From positions 2,416,001-2,480,000 of the forward strand of contig JACJYU010000001.1 of NCBI GenBank assembly GCA_020635915.1: DNA of 64,000 nt. The letters are read 5' to 3'. How positions within the stretch are numbered: position 1 is the stretch's first letter; each line of letters opens with the position of its first letter. The notes under the pieces were generated by a model that made no database searches, was not told where the DNA came from, and saw only the letters and a list, made by a program, of their open reading frames with translations. The translations under genes were made by a program, and so were the position numbers. The DNA comes from Flammeovirgaceae bacterium. Lineage in GTDB: Bacteria > Bacteroidota > Bacteroidia > Cytophagales > Cyclobacteriaceae. Positions 23,486-32,339 of the stretch are shown here, in pieces.

Positions 23486-25369
23486 TCAATAGGCGCGCAC
23501 CAGCTTCCCTTCCATGTAGTTCAGGTAGGCCCGGTTGGCCACCCGCATGCCGCCCTTGGTGGGGTAATCACCGGTGAAATACCAGTCGCCCGTATGGTGG
23601 GGAATGGCCTTATGTAGGTTTTCTATGGTTTGGAACACTACCTGCAACCCTGCCTTCATTCCTTCAGGGCGTACGATGTCGGTGATTTTGTCCGATACCT
23701 CCTCATAGGTAAACTGGTCGTAGAGCCTTTTCACGTAGTTTTGTGGGTTGCTTTCGTTTTCCGACTGCAGGCATTGTTCGTACACCTCCCCCAGCAGATA
23801 GTCCTTCCCCTGTTCTTTGATCAGTTGTATCATGGCGCGAAAGGCAACGAAGTCGCCCATGCGGCTCATGTCTATTCCATAACAATCCGGGAACCGGATT
23901 TGGGGGGCAGACGACAACACCACGATTTTTTTTGGGTTTAGCCGGTCCAGCATTTTCAGGATGCTTTTCTCCAGGGTGGTGCCGCGCACAATGGAGTCGT
24001 CTATTACCACCAGGGTGTCTTTTCCTTTGTTCACCACTTCGTAGGTAGTGTCGTAAACGTGCGCCACCAGGTCTTCCCGGTGCTCGTCATCGGTAATGAA
24101 AGTCCGCAGCTTGGCATCCTTGAGCACTATTTTTTCCACGCGGGGCCGAAAACCGAGCAACTCTTCGTGCGAATCAACGGAAGGCTTCTTGTCTATGATA
24201 ATGTCCTTTTGCTTGCTGACGAGAAAATCCTCCACCCCGCCCATCATGCCCAGAAAAGCGGTCTCTGCCGTATTGGGGATATATGAAAAAATGGTGTTCT
24301 TCAGGTCGAAGTTGATGGATTTGAAAATTTGAGGCACCAGCAGCCTGCCGAGGGCTTTGCGCTCCTTGTATATTTCGGGGTCCGTGCCCCTCGAAAAGTA
24401 AATCCGTTCAAAACTGCACGATTTCTTTTCCAACTGCTTCATAATGGGGAATTGGCCAAACTCCCCGTTTTTGGAAATAATCAAACCATGGCCGGGGTTG
24501 ATCTCCTCGATTTGGTCGTATTCGATATTGAAAGCAGTTTTTATGGCCGGTTTCTCCGAGGCCACCACCACCACTTCATCGTCTGCGTAATAATAGGCAG
24601 GCCTTATGCCCGAGGGGTCCCTCACCACAAATGCAGAGCCCGACCCGGTGAGGCCGGCCATCGTGTAACCCCCATCAAAATCCCTGCACGCCCGTTTCAA
24701 CACGTTCTGCAGGTCTATTTCGTTTTCGATGATTTCCGAAATTTCCGGGCTGGTAAATTTCCCCTTGTATTTTTTGAACAGCCCCTGTACCTCCTCGTCC
24801 AAAAAATGGCCGATTTTCTCCATAACGGTCACCGTGTCCACTTTTTCTTTGGGGTGCTGGCCCAGGCCCACAAGTATGTCGAACAACTCGTCCACATTGG
24901 TCATATTGAAATTGCCGGCCATTACCAGGTTACGGCTCCTCCAGTTGTTCTGGCGCAGGAATGGGTGCACGTGCTCTATGCTGTTGTGCCCGTGGGTGCC
25001 ATAGCGCAGGTGGCCCAGCCAAAGCTCCCCGGTAAAGGCCACGTTCTCCTTCAGCCATTGCTCGTCCCTGAAGAGCTTGCCGCCCTTTTTCTGCCACTTT
25101 TTATACTTCTTGTTTATTTTGGTGAAGAGGTCGGCCACTGGCTGGGGCTCCATGCTGCGGTACCTGCTGATGTACCTAAATCCAGGCTTTTGGTCTATTT
25201 TGATGTTTGCCACCCCGGCACCGTCCTGCCCCCGGTTGTGCTGTTTTTCCATCAGGATGTACATCTTGTTCATCGCATAGCTGGCCCCGTATTTTTCAAT
25301 GTAATACGATAGCGGTTTGCGCAACCGGATCAGGGCTATACCACATTCGTGCAGGATGGTATCACTCAT
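23486..25369 (-). CDS. purF: Amidophosphoribosyltransferase-like enzyme, extended Bacteroidota form
   Basis: 627 residues from ATG 25369, longer than the roughly 480-505 of classical PurF. The N-terminal half is a class II glutamine amidotransferase: MSDTILHE precedes Cys9 (CGIALIRL), resembling the short propeptide cut before the nucleophile in Bacillus PurF; QHNRGQDGAG and GHLRYGTHG follow. The C-terminal half is a phosphoribosyltransferase with VVIDDSIVRGTT, the PRPP loop. The expected reaction is PRPP plus glutamine to phosphoribosylamine, the first step of purine synthesis. Extra segments in the N-terminal half make it atypical, so a paralogous role is possible. It has its own promoter at 25388-25418. 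Confidence 0.78.
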   Translation of the reverse strand: MSDTILHECGIALIRLRKPLSYYIEKYGASYAMNKMYILMEKQHNRGQDGAGVANIKIDQKPGFRYISRYRSMEPQPVADLFTKINKKYKKWQKKGGKLFRDEQWLKENVAFTGELWLGHLRYGTHGHNSIEHVHPFLRQNNWRSRNLVMAGNFNMTNVDELFDILVGLGQHPKEKVDTVTVMEKIGHFLDEEVQGLFKKYKGKFTSPEISEIIENEIDLQNVLKRACRDFDGGYTMAGLTGSGSAFVVRDPSGIRPAYYYADDEVVVVASEKPAIKTAFNIEYDQIEEINPGHGLIISKNGEFGQFPIMKQLEKKSCSFERIYFSRGTDPEIYKERKALGRLLVPQIFKSINFDLKNTIFSYIPNTAETAFLGMMGGVEDFLVSKQKDIIIDKKPSVDSHEELLGFRPRVEKIVLKDAKLRTFITDDEHREDLVAHVYDTTYEVVNKGKDTLVVIDDSIVRGTTLEKSILKMLDRLNPKKIVVLSSAPQIRFPDCYGIDMSRMGDFVAFRAMIQLIKEQGKDYLLGEVYEQCLQSENESNPQNYVKRLYDQFTYEEVSDKITDIVRPEGMKAGLQVVFQTIENLHKAIPHHTGDWYFTGDYPTKGGMRVANRAYLNYMEGKLVRAY

Positions 25370-25387
25370 AGTGGGGCGGTTAAGCCA

Positions 25388-25418
25388 CAAAGTTAAACCT
25401 ATTAATCCATCCCATCAA
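25388..25418 (-). promoter_or_regulatory. Bacteroidota-type promoter of the purF-like gene
   Basis: On the minus strand TAACTTTG (25388-25395) fits TAnnTTTG, with TTG at 25416-25418 and a 20-base spacer. The -7 box is 18 bases before ATG 25369, so a start further upstream at 25390 would overlap it; this supports the shorter protein. Confidence 0.6.
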
Positions 25419-25494
25419 CAAAAAAAGAATGGATAGGGCATACCCCTTAACCAAAACAAGGCCAATAAAATTTGCTTGGGAGAGGTTTTTTTGG

Positions 25495-27567
25495 CTATAC
25501 GAGCACGGGCTCGTTGAACTTGGACACGGTAAAATAGAAGGTGCTTCCTTTCCCCTCTTCGCTTTCCAGCCATATGCGGCCCCCGTTCCGCTCCACAAAC
25601 TCCTTGCAAAGGATTAGGCCCAGGCCTGTGCCTTTTTCATTGGCCGTGCCCCGGGTGCTGTATCCTGAGGTTTTTTCAAACAGTATTTTTTGTATTTCAG
25701 GGCTTATGCCCACCCCGTTGTCCCTGACCCATACGGTAAGCCCGTCATCGTTTGCCTCTGCCCCTATGGTGATCTGGCCCCCTTCTTCCGTAAATTTCAT
25801 CCCGTTGAGGATAAGGTTGCGGAAAACCAGGTTGATCATATTGAGGTCGGCATAGGCCATCGTGCCTTCCGGTACTTCATTGACAAGGGCGACCTCCTTA
25901 ATGTGCAGCGAATTGAACAGCTCGAAATTGTCTTTTACCATTGTCCTAAGGTCGATTTTCGCGGGCTGTATCCTCAACTTGTCCATTTGGAGCAGCGCCC
26001 AATCCAGCAGGTTGTTGATAAGGTTTTTGGTATGGTTGAACTGAAGCTGTAGTTCTTTGATCACTTTGGGCATCTCCTCACGGGAGATTTCGTTTTTTGC
26101 CATCAGGTCCAGGATGCCGGCCAGGGCATTGATGGGGGACCTCAGGTCGTGCGAGATCACGGAGAAAAACCTGTCTTTTACCTGGTTGAGCTGCTCAAGC
26201 TCCAGGCTCCTTTTCTTGATCTCGTTTTGGTGTTCGATCAAAAGTTTGTTGATCCTGATCCTGCGCTGGCCGCTCCGGTAAACGCTGAACAAGAGGATTA
26301 CCGTTAGGGCCACGACCACCACTAAGATGTTCCTGACAAAAGCCTGGCGGCCGAGTTCCCCCGCTTGCTTGGCCTGGGTTTCATTAAGGGCGGCTATTTG
26401 AAGGTCTTTGTTTTCGGTTTGTAGCCTGAGTTGGTCCTGAAAAATCTTTTGCACCATGTCCTGGCTAAAGAGGCTGTCCTGGAGGGCCTTCGATTGCTTG
26501 GTATAGGCCAGTGCGCTTTTGTAGTCCTCACGTGCTTCGTAAAGTTGCGACAGCACACGGTAGCATTCCACTTCCAGGGTACGCGCATTGATGCGCTTTG
26601 CAATGCTCAAGGCTTCGAGCACCTGGTTGGTGGCGTTGTCAAACTTTTCCTGTTTTAGGGAGACCCTGCCCTTTCCCAGGGCGGACTCGGCCAGGCCATA
26701 TTCGTTTTGGGTTTTTGCGTGAAGCAATTCCGCGGAATCATAGTATTTGTTGGCCTTGTCAAATTCCCCTTTGCGAAGGTACAGCCTGGCCATGCGGGAG
26801 ATGATATTCGGCTCGAGGATATCAATGTCCCGTTGCCGTGTGACAGCAAGGGCCTTGGAGAGCGCCTGCTCCGCCTCGTCATATTGGTTGCTCCTCAGGT
26901 AGATGTCGCCCAATTCGTAGTAGGTATAGGCCACGCCATCCTCATCCTTTATTTTTTCGCCCAGCTTTCTTGCCAGTTCTATATGGTCCAAGGCAATATC
27001 ATATTGACCCAGTTCCTTAAACACGGAGCCCACATTGTGCAGGGCAATGGCGGTTTGGAGGGAGTCCTTGATGGCCCGCGAAATCCGGAACGATTGCGTA
27101 AAATAATAATAGGCCTCGTCATATTCGCCAAGGTTGATGTAATCGTCACCGATAAGGTTATTGGCATCTGCGATATAGGTGCTGTCTTTGGAGGCTATGG
27201 CCACCGGAAGCCTGGCCTTGTCAAATTTTAGTGCCGTGAGGAAATCCCCCCGGATGGCGGAGAGGTTGCTTTGCTGTTTGTACGCCCGCAACCTGGCCCA
27301 ATCCAAGTTCAGGTTTTCGGAAAGTGCGGTCGCCTCGTCAACCAGGGCCTTGGCCTTGCCGAAATCAAGGTATTGATAGGCCAGCGACAATTCAAAAAGC
27401 GTTCTTATCCGCACCGAGTCCGATTCTGCCTTGTTCAGTTCGTTTTGCAACGAATCAATGCGGGAGGTGGGTGCCTGTGCCGCCCCGGCCAATGCCATCA
27501 ACAACAGGATGGCCATAAAGCCAATCTTTGTCAGGCGGGGGTGTCTTATTTCCTTCCGGTTGCTCAT
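25495..27567 (-). CDS. Sensor histidine kinase with N-terminal TPR repeats
   Basis: 690 residues from ATG 27567, chosen because it directly gives a signal peptide (FMAILLLMALAGAAQA). Residues about 30-390 are consecutive tetratricopeptide repeats (for example YDEAYYYFTQSF, YDIALDHIELARKLG, YDEAEQALSKALAV). One membrane helix lies at about 412-431, then a coiled coil, the HisKA box with His473 (ISHDLRSPINALAG), and a HATPase domain (NLILNGMKFT, VRDNGVGIS, KGTGLGLILCKEF). The TPR part would face the periplasm and the kinase the cytoplasm. No response regulator lies nearby, so the partner and signal are unknown. This architecture is common in Bacteroidota. Confidence 0.9.
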   Translation of the reverse strand: MSNRKEIRHPRLTKIGFMAILLLMALAGAAQAPTSRIDSLQNELNKAESDSVRIRTLFELSLAYQYLDFGKAKALVDEATALSENLNLDWARLRAYKQQSNLSAIRGDFLTALKFDKARLPVAIASKDSTYIADANNLIGDDYINLGEYDEAYYYFTQSFRISRAIKDSLQTAIALHNVGSVFKELGQYDIALDHIELARKLGEKIKDEDGVAYTYYELGDIYLRSNQYDEAEQALSKALAVTRQRDIDILEPNIISRMARLYLRKGEFDKANKYYDSAELLHAKTQNEYGLAESALGKGRVSLKQEKFDNATNQVLEALSIAKRINARTLEVECYRVLSQLYEAREDYKSALAYTKQSKALQDSLFSQDMVQKIFQDQLRLQTENKDLQIAALNETQAKQAGELGRQAFVRNILVVVVALTVILLFSVYRSGQRRIRINKLLIEHQNEIKKRSLELEQLNQVKDRFFSVISHDLRSPINALAGILDLMAKNEISREEMPKVIKELQLQFNHTKNLINNLLDWALLQMDKLRIQPAKIDLRTMVKDNFELFNSLHIKEVALVNEVPEGTMAYADLNMINLVFRNLILNGMKFTEEGGQITIGAEANDDGLTVWVRDNGVGISPEIQKILFEKTSGYSTRGTANEKGTGLGLILCKEFVERNGGRIWLESEEGKGSTFYFTVSKFNEPVLV

Positions 27568-27827
27568 TTCCGTTGGGTGGTAAATATAATGGATATGCAA
27601 AATGCGGTTTCCTGTTAATTGATTCTTAATCCAGCCATGAGCTGGGCAGGCCATTATCCCATTTTCCAGTGGAAAGGTAACCTGCGCCCCGGGCCTCCTT
27701 TTTTCTGCCCCAAACGCCCGACAGGCCCCTTATGACAAAGTTTAGGAATGTAAAGTACAGCATAAAATTTCAAATAAAATCTTGAAAATCGCCTTAAACA
27801 CTACATGGATAAGGTCAACGCCATAAA

Positions 27828-28637
27828 TCAATTCCATAGCCTGTGCTGCTCCAGGTGCACCATCTTCCCGAAAAACAAGCGGGTGGATGCCTCAAAGGAG
27901 GGGGTATAGTCCGAAACAAAGAAGCGTTTGGACGAACGGGTGCCCGAATGGGCCAACCCGTTCTTTTCCAGGTGGTCCTTCAAGGCCATGGCCACGATTT
28001 CCGATGAGTCCAGTATGGCCATGTGGCCGTTATAAAAGCCATCGATTTCTTTTTTGATCAGGGGGTAGTGGGTGCAGGCCAGTATCAAGGCCTTGATGCC
28101 TTCAAGCCCGCTTTCGGATAAATACTGGGCAATGATTTCATGGCTGATTTGATTGTTGAAAAAACCTTCTTCTATCATCGGGGCGAGCAATGGCGTGGCC
28201 AGCGACCTCAGCTTGATGGAAGGACAGGTCTCTGCCAGCCGTTGGTGGTAAACCCCGGATGCCACCGTGCGCCTCGTGCCTATCAAGCCTACCTCTTCAC
28301 CGGCAAAATGTTCGCATACATGGGCAATCATGGGGTCAATGACATTGAGGATATGGGCATCGTTCCTTACATATTCCTTTAATAACTCATAGGCGGCAGA
28401 ACTGGCGGAGTTGCAGGCGATCACGATTGCCTTGCACCCTTTTTTTAGGAGTACGTCCGCAATTTTTATGGAGTAAGCCTGAATGGCCGCCTCCGACTTG
28501 TCACCGTAGGGGAGGTGGGCGGTGTCCCCAAAGTAGAGGATGTCTTCGCCAGGCAGGAGCTTGGTAATGGCATGGGCTACGGTCAATCCCCCGATGCCAC
28601 TGTCGTAAATGCCAATTGGGCGCTGTGTATTTTTCAT
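27828..28637 (-). CDS. murI: Glutamate racemase
   Basis: 269 residues from ATG 28637; a much longer open frame continues upstream but only as the antisense of fabI. The N-terminus PIGIYDSGIGGLTV carries the conserved Asp. The two catalytic cysteines are in IACNSASSAA and LACTHYPLIK. It converts L- to D-glutamate for peptidoglycan in the cytoplasm. It is divergent from fabI with 67 bases between starts. A TAnnTTTG-like sequence lies only 5 bases before the ATG, too close to serve unless the mRNA is leaderless. Confidence 0.95.
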   Translation of the reverse strand: MKNTQRPIGIYDSGIGGLTVAHAITKLLPGEDILYFGDTAHLPYGDKSEAAIQAYSIKIADVLLKKGCKAIVIACNSASSAAYELLKEYVRNDAHILNVIDPMIAHVCEHFAGEEVGLIGTRRTVASGVYHQRLAETCPSIKLRSLATPLLAPMIEEGFFNNQISHEIIAQYLSESGLEGIKALILACTHYPLIKKEIDGFYNGHMAILDSSEIVAMALKDHLEKNGLAHSGTRSSKRFFVSDYTPSFEASTRLFFGKMVHLEQHRLWN

Positions 28638-28704
28638 AGGCCCAAAAATAGCCGCTGTAAACTGGAATTTGTATAATTGTGGGACTAACCAATAAATAAA
28701 TACC

Positions 28705-29517
28705 ATGGCGTTCAATCTTCTAAAAGGAAAAAGGGGAATTATATTTGGTGCGTTGGATGAAAACTCCATTGCCTGGAAAACCGCCCAACGGATAAAAGAG
28801 GAGGGAGGGGTTTTTACCCTTACCAATGCGCCTATTGCCATGCGCATGGGAAAAATCAATGAACTGGCCAAGGCGTGCAACGCAGAAGTGATCCCTGCCG
28901 ATGCCACCTCTGAAGATGAATTGAAGGTGTTGTTTGCCAAATCATTGGAAGTGCTGGGCGGCAAACTTGACTTTGTCCTCCACTCCATAGGCATGAGCCC
29001 CAACGTGCGAAAGAACAGGCCTTATGGGGACCTTAACTACGAGTTCTTTTTAAAGACATTGGACATTTCCGGCCTCTCGTTCCACAAGGTGCTGCAAACG
29101 GCAGAAAAAACGGATGCCATGAACGAGTGGGGGTCCATAGTTGCGTTGAGCTATATAGCCGCACAACGCACCTACCCCGATTATTCCGATATGGCCCAGG
29201 CCAAGTCGGTATTGGAGTCAATCGCAAGGAGTTACGGGTACCGTTTTGCCAAACTGAAGAAAGTAAGGGTGAACACCATATCGCAGTCCCCCACCAAGAC
29301 AACGGCCGGGGCCGGCATTTCCGGGTTTGACGTCTTTTATGACTTCGCCCAGATGATGTCACCTTTGGGCAATGCCACTGCCGAGGACTGCGCCAATTAC
29401 ATCGTGGCCATGTTTTCCGATTTCACCAGGATGGTGACCATGCAGAACCTGATGCACGATGGTGGGTTTTCCTCCACCGGCATCACGGAGGACCTGGTGG
29501 AAAGGCTCTCCAAATAG
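28705..29517 (+). CDS. fabI: Enoyl-[acyl-carrier-protein] reductase (NADH), FabI type
   Basis: 270 residues, the usual FabI length. The N-terminal Rossmann part reads GKRGIIFGALDENSIAW, as in FabI rather than classical SDR proteins. DFVLHSIGMSP follows, and the catalytic Tyr-x6-Lys is in YSDMAQAK. The C-terminal segment TITEDL-like (GITEDLVERL) ends the protein. It reduces the double bond of enoyl-ACP in the last step of each fatty acid elongation cycle. It lies 29 bases before ispE on the same strand. Confidence 0.96.
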   Translation: MAFNLLKGKRGIIFGALDENSIAWKTAQRIKEEGGVFTLTNAPIAMRMGKINELAKACNAEVIPADATSEDELKVLFAKSLEVLGGKLDFVLHSIGMSPNVRKNRPYGDLNYEFFLKTLDISGLSFHKVLQTAEKTDAMNEWGSIVALSYIAAQRTYPDYSDMAQAKSVLESIARSYGYRFAKLKKVRVNTISQSPTKTTAGAGISGFDVFYDFAQMMSPLGNATAEDCANYIVAMFSDFTRMVTMQNLMHDGGFSSTGITEDLVERLSK

Positions 29518-29546
29518 GAAGCTTTTGACAAATACCTGCAGCCATT

Positions 29547-30347
29547 ATGGTTTCTTTTCCTTTTTGTAAAATAAACCTTGGCCTAAGGGTGCTCTCCAGG
29601 CGCGAAGACGGTTATCATAATATTGAAACCTGCTTTTACCCCGTGCCCTGGTGCGATGTGCTGGAGGCAATACCCTCCAAAAGGTTTTCCTTTGACCACA
29701 CCGGCCTGCCCATCGCAGGCACCGGCAACCTGTGCGTACGGGCCTATGACATGTTGAAGGAAGGGTATGGCCTGCCGCCAGTAAAAATGCACCTGCACAA
29801 AATCATCCCTATGGGCGCAGGGCTGGGCGGGGGGTCTGCCGATGCGGCCTTTACCCTTAAATCGCTAAATGCCCTGTTCTCCCTAGGCTTGCCCCACGAC
29901 CAGCTGGTGGAAATAGCTGCCGGCCTGGGAAGCGACTGCCCGTTCTTTTTGCATGAAAAGGCAATGTTGGGCACCGGTAGGGGGGAAGTATTGGCCCCGG
30001 CAAACGTTTCATTGGCCGGTAGGTTTTTAGTGATTGTAAAACCGGATGTGCATGTGCCTACAAAGGATGCCTACAAAGGGGTAACGCCCGATGCTTCCGG
30101 GAAGGGGCTCGCTGGCATTTTGATGGGCAGCGAAAAGGAGTGGAAGGATGCCCTTGTCAATGATTTTGAAAAGGGCGTTTTTTCCCAATACCCTGGGGTG
30201 CGCAAGATTAAAAACACCCTGTACGGGGCGGGGGCTTTTTATGCAAGCATGAGCGGGTCGGGCTCGGCCGTCTATGGCTTGTTTGATGGGCCCGTGCGGC
30301 TTAGGGGGAAATTCAAAGGAATGTCCTATTGGTCTGGCACACTGTAG
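29547..30347 (+). CDS. ispE: 4-diphosphocytidyl-2-C-methyl-D-erythritol kinase
   Basis: 266 residues of the GHMP kinase family. The N-terminus has CKINLGLRVLSRREDGYHNIET, typical of IspE, and the ATP loop is IPMGAGLGGGSADAA. The C-terminal motif SMSGSGSAVYGLF is also intact. It phosphorylates CDP-methylerythritol in the MEP isoprenoid pathway. It is probably co-transcribed with fabI. The 3' end overlaps the convergent transporter gene by 22 bases. Confidence 0.94.
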   Translation: MVSFPFCKINLGLRVLSRREDGYHNIETCFYPVPWCDVLEAIPSKRFSFDHTGLPIAGTGNLCVRAYDMLKEGYGLPPVKMHLHKIIPMGAGLGGGSADAAFTLKSLNALFSLGLPHDQLVEIAAGLGSDCPFFLHEKAMLGTGRGEVLAPANVSLAGRFLVIVKPDVHVPTKDAYKGVTPDASGKGLAGILMGSEKEWKDALVNDFEKGVFSQYPGVRKIKNTLYGAGAFYASMSGSGSAVYGLFDGPVRLRGKFKGMSYWSGTL

Positions 30348-31231
30348 CCCGATAGTTTCCTTTGCAGCAAAGGATAGGCCAGGATGGCACACAATATGAT
30401 GGCGGTGCCCACATAAAAACTTGCATGCATTTTTTCACTCTCGCCAAATATGAGCACGGCCATAACGATCCCGTACAATGGCTCCAGGTTCAGCGAAAGC
30501 TGGACAAAAAAAACAGAAAGCCTTTTCAGCAACTCGATGTAGGCCGAATAGGCATACACGGAACAAACCAGCGATAAAATCCCTATATACACCCAGTCGG
30601 TGGCAATCGGCATGAGTTGCAGTTGATGGCCGGCCGCCCAGGTGTTTTTGTAAATGGGGAGGAACAAAGCCGTACAGGCAAATGCCCCCGTCATCTCATA
30701 AAAAGTGATGACATAAGGATGGGTATGCTTCACGAACATGGCATTGAAAACAGAGAAAAGTGCTATTGAAAAACCTGATGCCACCCCGAGGGCCAGCCCC
30801 AGGGGATAGCGAAAGTCGAAGGAAAAAATGATGTACAGGCCAATCACCACGACCAGGCCCAGCACTACCTCAAAGCCTTTTATTTTTTTTCTGCCCAGCA
30901 GCGGCTCAAGGAAGGCGGTCCAAAGCGAGCCTGTGGCAAAACCCACCAGGCTTACGGAAGCATTGGACACCTTGGCGGAGGCAAAGAAGGTAATCCAATG
31001 TATGCCCACGATAAAACCCGTGCCTACAATCCTCAGCAGGGCCCCCGGTGAAACCCCGAATGGCACCCTGGCGAAATAGATCAATACGCCCAGCCCAATG
31101 GCGGCAAAAAAGGTCCGGTACAATACCATCTCTACGGCTGGAATGGAAATCAACAATCCCAAAATGGCCGTGAAGCCCCAAAGGAATATGATAAAGTGCA
31201 ATTTTAAATAGTCCGCGGCAGGGGTGGTCAA
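30326..31231 (-). CDS. DMT-superfamily (EamA) transporter
   Basis: 301 residues with about ten hydrophobic segments arranged as two EamA repeats (LKLHFIIFLWGFTAILG opening the first; LALGVASGFSIALFSVF opening the second). This is an inner-membrane drug/metabolite transporter; the substrate cannot be predicted. The start is TTG 31231, forming a TTGA overlap with the stop of the upstream LptF/G gene; the first in-frame ATG comes only after the first membrane segment. This suggests coupled translation in a tgt-LptF/G-DMT run. Confidence 0.85.
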   Translation of the reverse strand: MTTPAADYLKLHFIIFLWGFTAILGLLISIPAVEMVLYRTFFAAIGLGVLIYFARVPFGVSPGALLRIVGTGFIVGIHWITFFASAKVSNASVSLVGFATGSLWTAFLEPLLGRKKIKGFEVVLGLVVVIGLYIIFSFDFRYPLGLALGVASGFSIALFSVFNAMFVKHTHPYVITFYEMTGAFACTALFLPIYKNTWAAGHQLQLMPIATDWVYIGILSLVCSVYAYSAYIELLKRLSVFFVQLSLNLEPLYGIVMAVLIFGESEKMHASFYVGTAIILCAILAYPLLQRKLSGYSVPDQ

Positions 31232-32325
31232 CGGTTTAAATATTTATACATGGCCAGGGAGATTGCGGTAAAAGTGAGGTTGGGTATCCATGCGGCCAGC
31301 AAAGGCGAGAGGGAGCCGGCTTCGGCAAATGTGCGCGACATCATAAAAAACAAGATGAAGACAAAAGACAGCAAAAAGCCAAGTGCGATTTGGAAGCCTG
31401 TGCCCCCACGGCTTTTGCGCGAAGAAACAATGACCCCCATAAAAACGAGGACAAAAATTGTAAAAGGGGAGGAAAACCTGATCTGTCTCTCCACTTCGAA
31501 AACCTCCACGCCACTGGTGCCCCTAAAACGCATTTTTTTTATTTGCTCTGTCAGCTCATTAATGGTCATCCCGTCAAATTTCCTTTCTTCGTTTTCAAAA
31601 TCTGAGGGCGTGATGGACAGGGTCGTGTCCATGGCTTCGCCCACCCGCATTGACTCGGGGGTGGGCCGGTACCCTACGCTAAAAATGGAATCCACCTTTT
31701 TTAATTTCCAGAAGCGCAGTGTCCACTTCCTTTTGGTGGAATCCCAGGAGATATTGTCTGCCGTCAGCTTCTCCACCAACCGGTTGTGGTCAAAGCGTTC
31801 CAGCGAAAACTGGTAACCGGTATTGGTGTTTACATTGTAGTTCTGTATGTAGAAGTACACGTTGGGCTCAATTTGCATGTGCACATTGCGCTGGTCAAAG
31901 TAATAGGCTTTGTTGAGGTATTGGATTTCAAAGGCAAGCCGTGACCGGTTGGATTTCGGGATGACCCACCCATTGAGCACAAAATTGAATACCGCGATGA
32001 TCAGGGAGGCCAAAAAATAAGGAACCAACAACCTCCTGAAGCTTACCCCACTGCTCAGGATGGCTATGATTTCCGTTCGTGCCGCCATCTGTGAGGTAAC
32101 AAACACTACCGCAATAAAGACCATGATCGGGCTCACCAGCCCAATGATCCAGGGGATAAAATCCCTGTAATAGCCAAGGACCGTTGCGGTGTCGAGGTTG
32201 TTGCGGGCAAATTTGTCCATCTTCTCGGCCAGGTCGATTATGGCCACAATGGCCACAATGATCAACACCACAAAAATGAATGTGTACAAGACTTTTTTGA
32301 TAATGTATTTATCAAGGATTTTCAT
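31228..32325 (-). CDS. LptF/LptG family permease (LPS export)
   Basis: 365 residues from ATG 32325 (MKILDKYIIKKVLYTF, the standard opening of YjgP/YjgQ proteins). Three N-terminal helices (VVLIIVAIVAIIDLAE; PWIIGLVSPIMVFIAVVF; FLASLIIAVFNFVLN) precede a periplasmic beta-jellyroll region, and further helices (GFQIALGFLLSFVFILFF; LLAAWIPNLTFTAIS) follow. It is an inner-membrane component that, with LptB and LptC, extracts lipopolysaccharide. LptF and LptG cannot be told apart here. It lies 14 bases after tgt, a common pairing in this phylum. Confidence 0.9.
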   Translation of the reverse strand: MKILDKYIIKKVLYTFIFVVLIIVAIVAIIDLAEKMDKFARNNLDTATVLGYYRDFIPWIIGLVSPIMVFIAVVFVTSQMAARTEIIAILSSGVSFRRLLVPYFLASLIIAVFNFVLNGWVIPKSNRSRLAFEIQYLNKAYYFDQRNVHMQIEPNVYFYIQNYNVNTNTGYQFSLERFDHNRLVEKLTADNISWDSTKRKWTLRFWKLKKVDSIFSVGYRPTPESMRVGEAMDTTLSITPSDFENEERKFDGMTINELTEQIKKMRFRGTSGVEVFEVERQIRFSSPFTIFVLVFMGVIVSSRKSRGGTGFQIALGFLLSFVFILFFMMSRTFAEAGSLSPLLAAWIPNLTFTAISLAMYKYLNR

Positions 32326-32339
32326 TTTGCCGGTGCGCG

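Noticed and set aside
28643..28650. TATTTTTG motif just before murI as a promoter
   Set aside because: It is only 5 bases from the ATG, so it would need a leaderless transcript; no -33 element is seen.
28638..29003. Upstream extension of the murI frame
   Set aside because: It is the antisense of fabI, and the true protein begins at MKNTQRPIGIYDSG.
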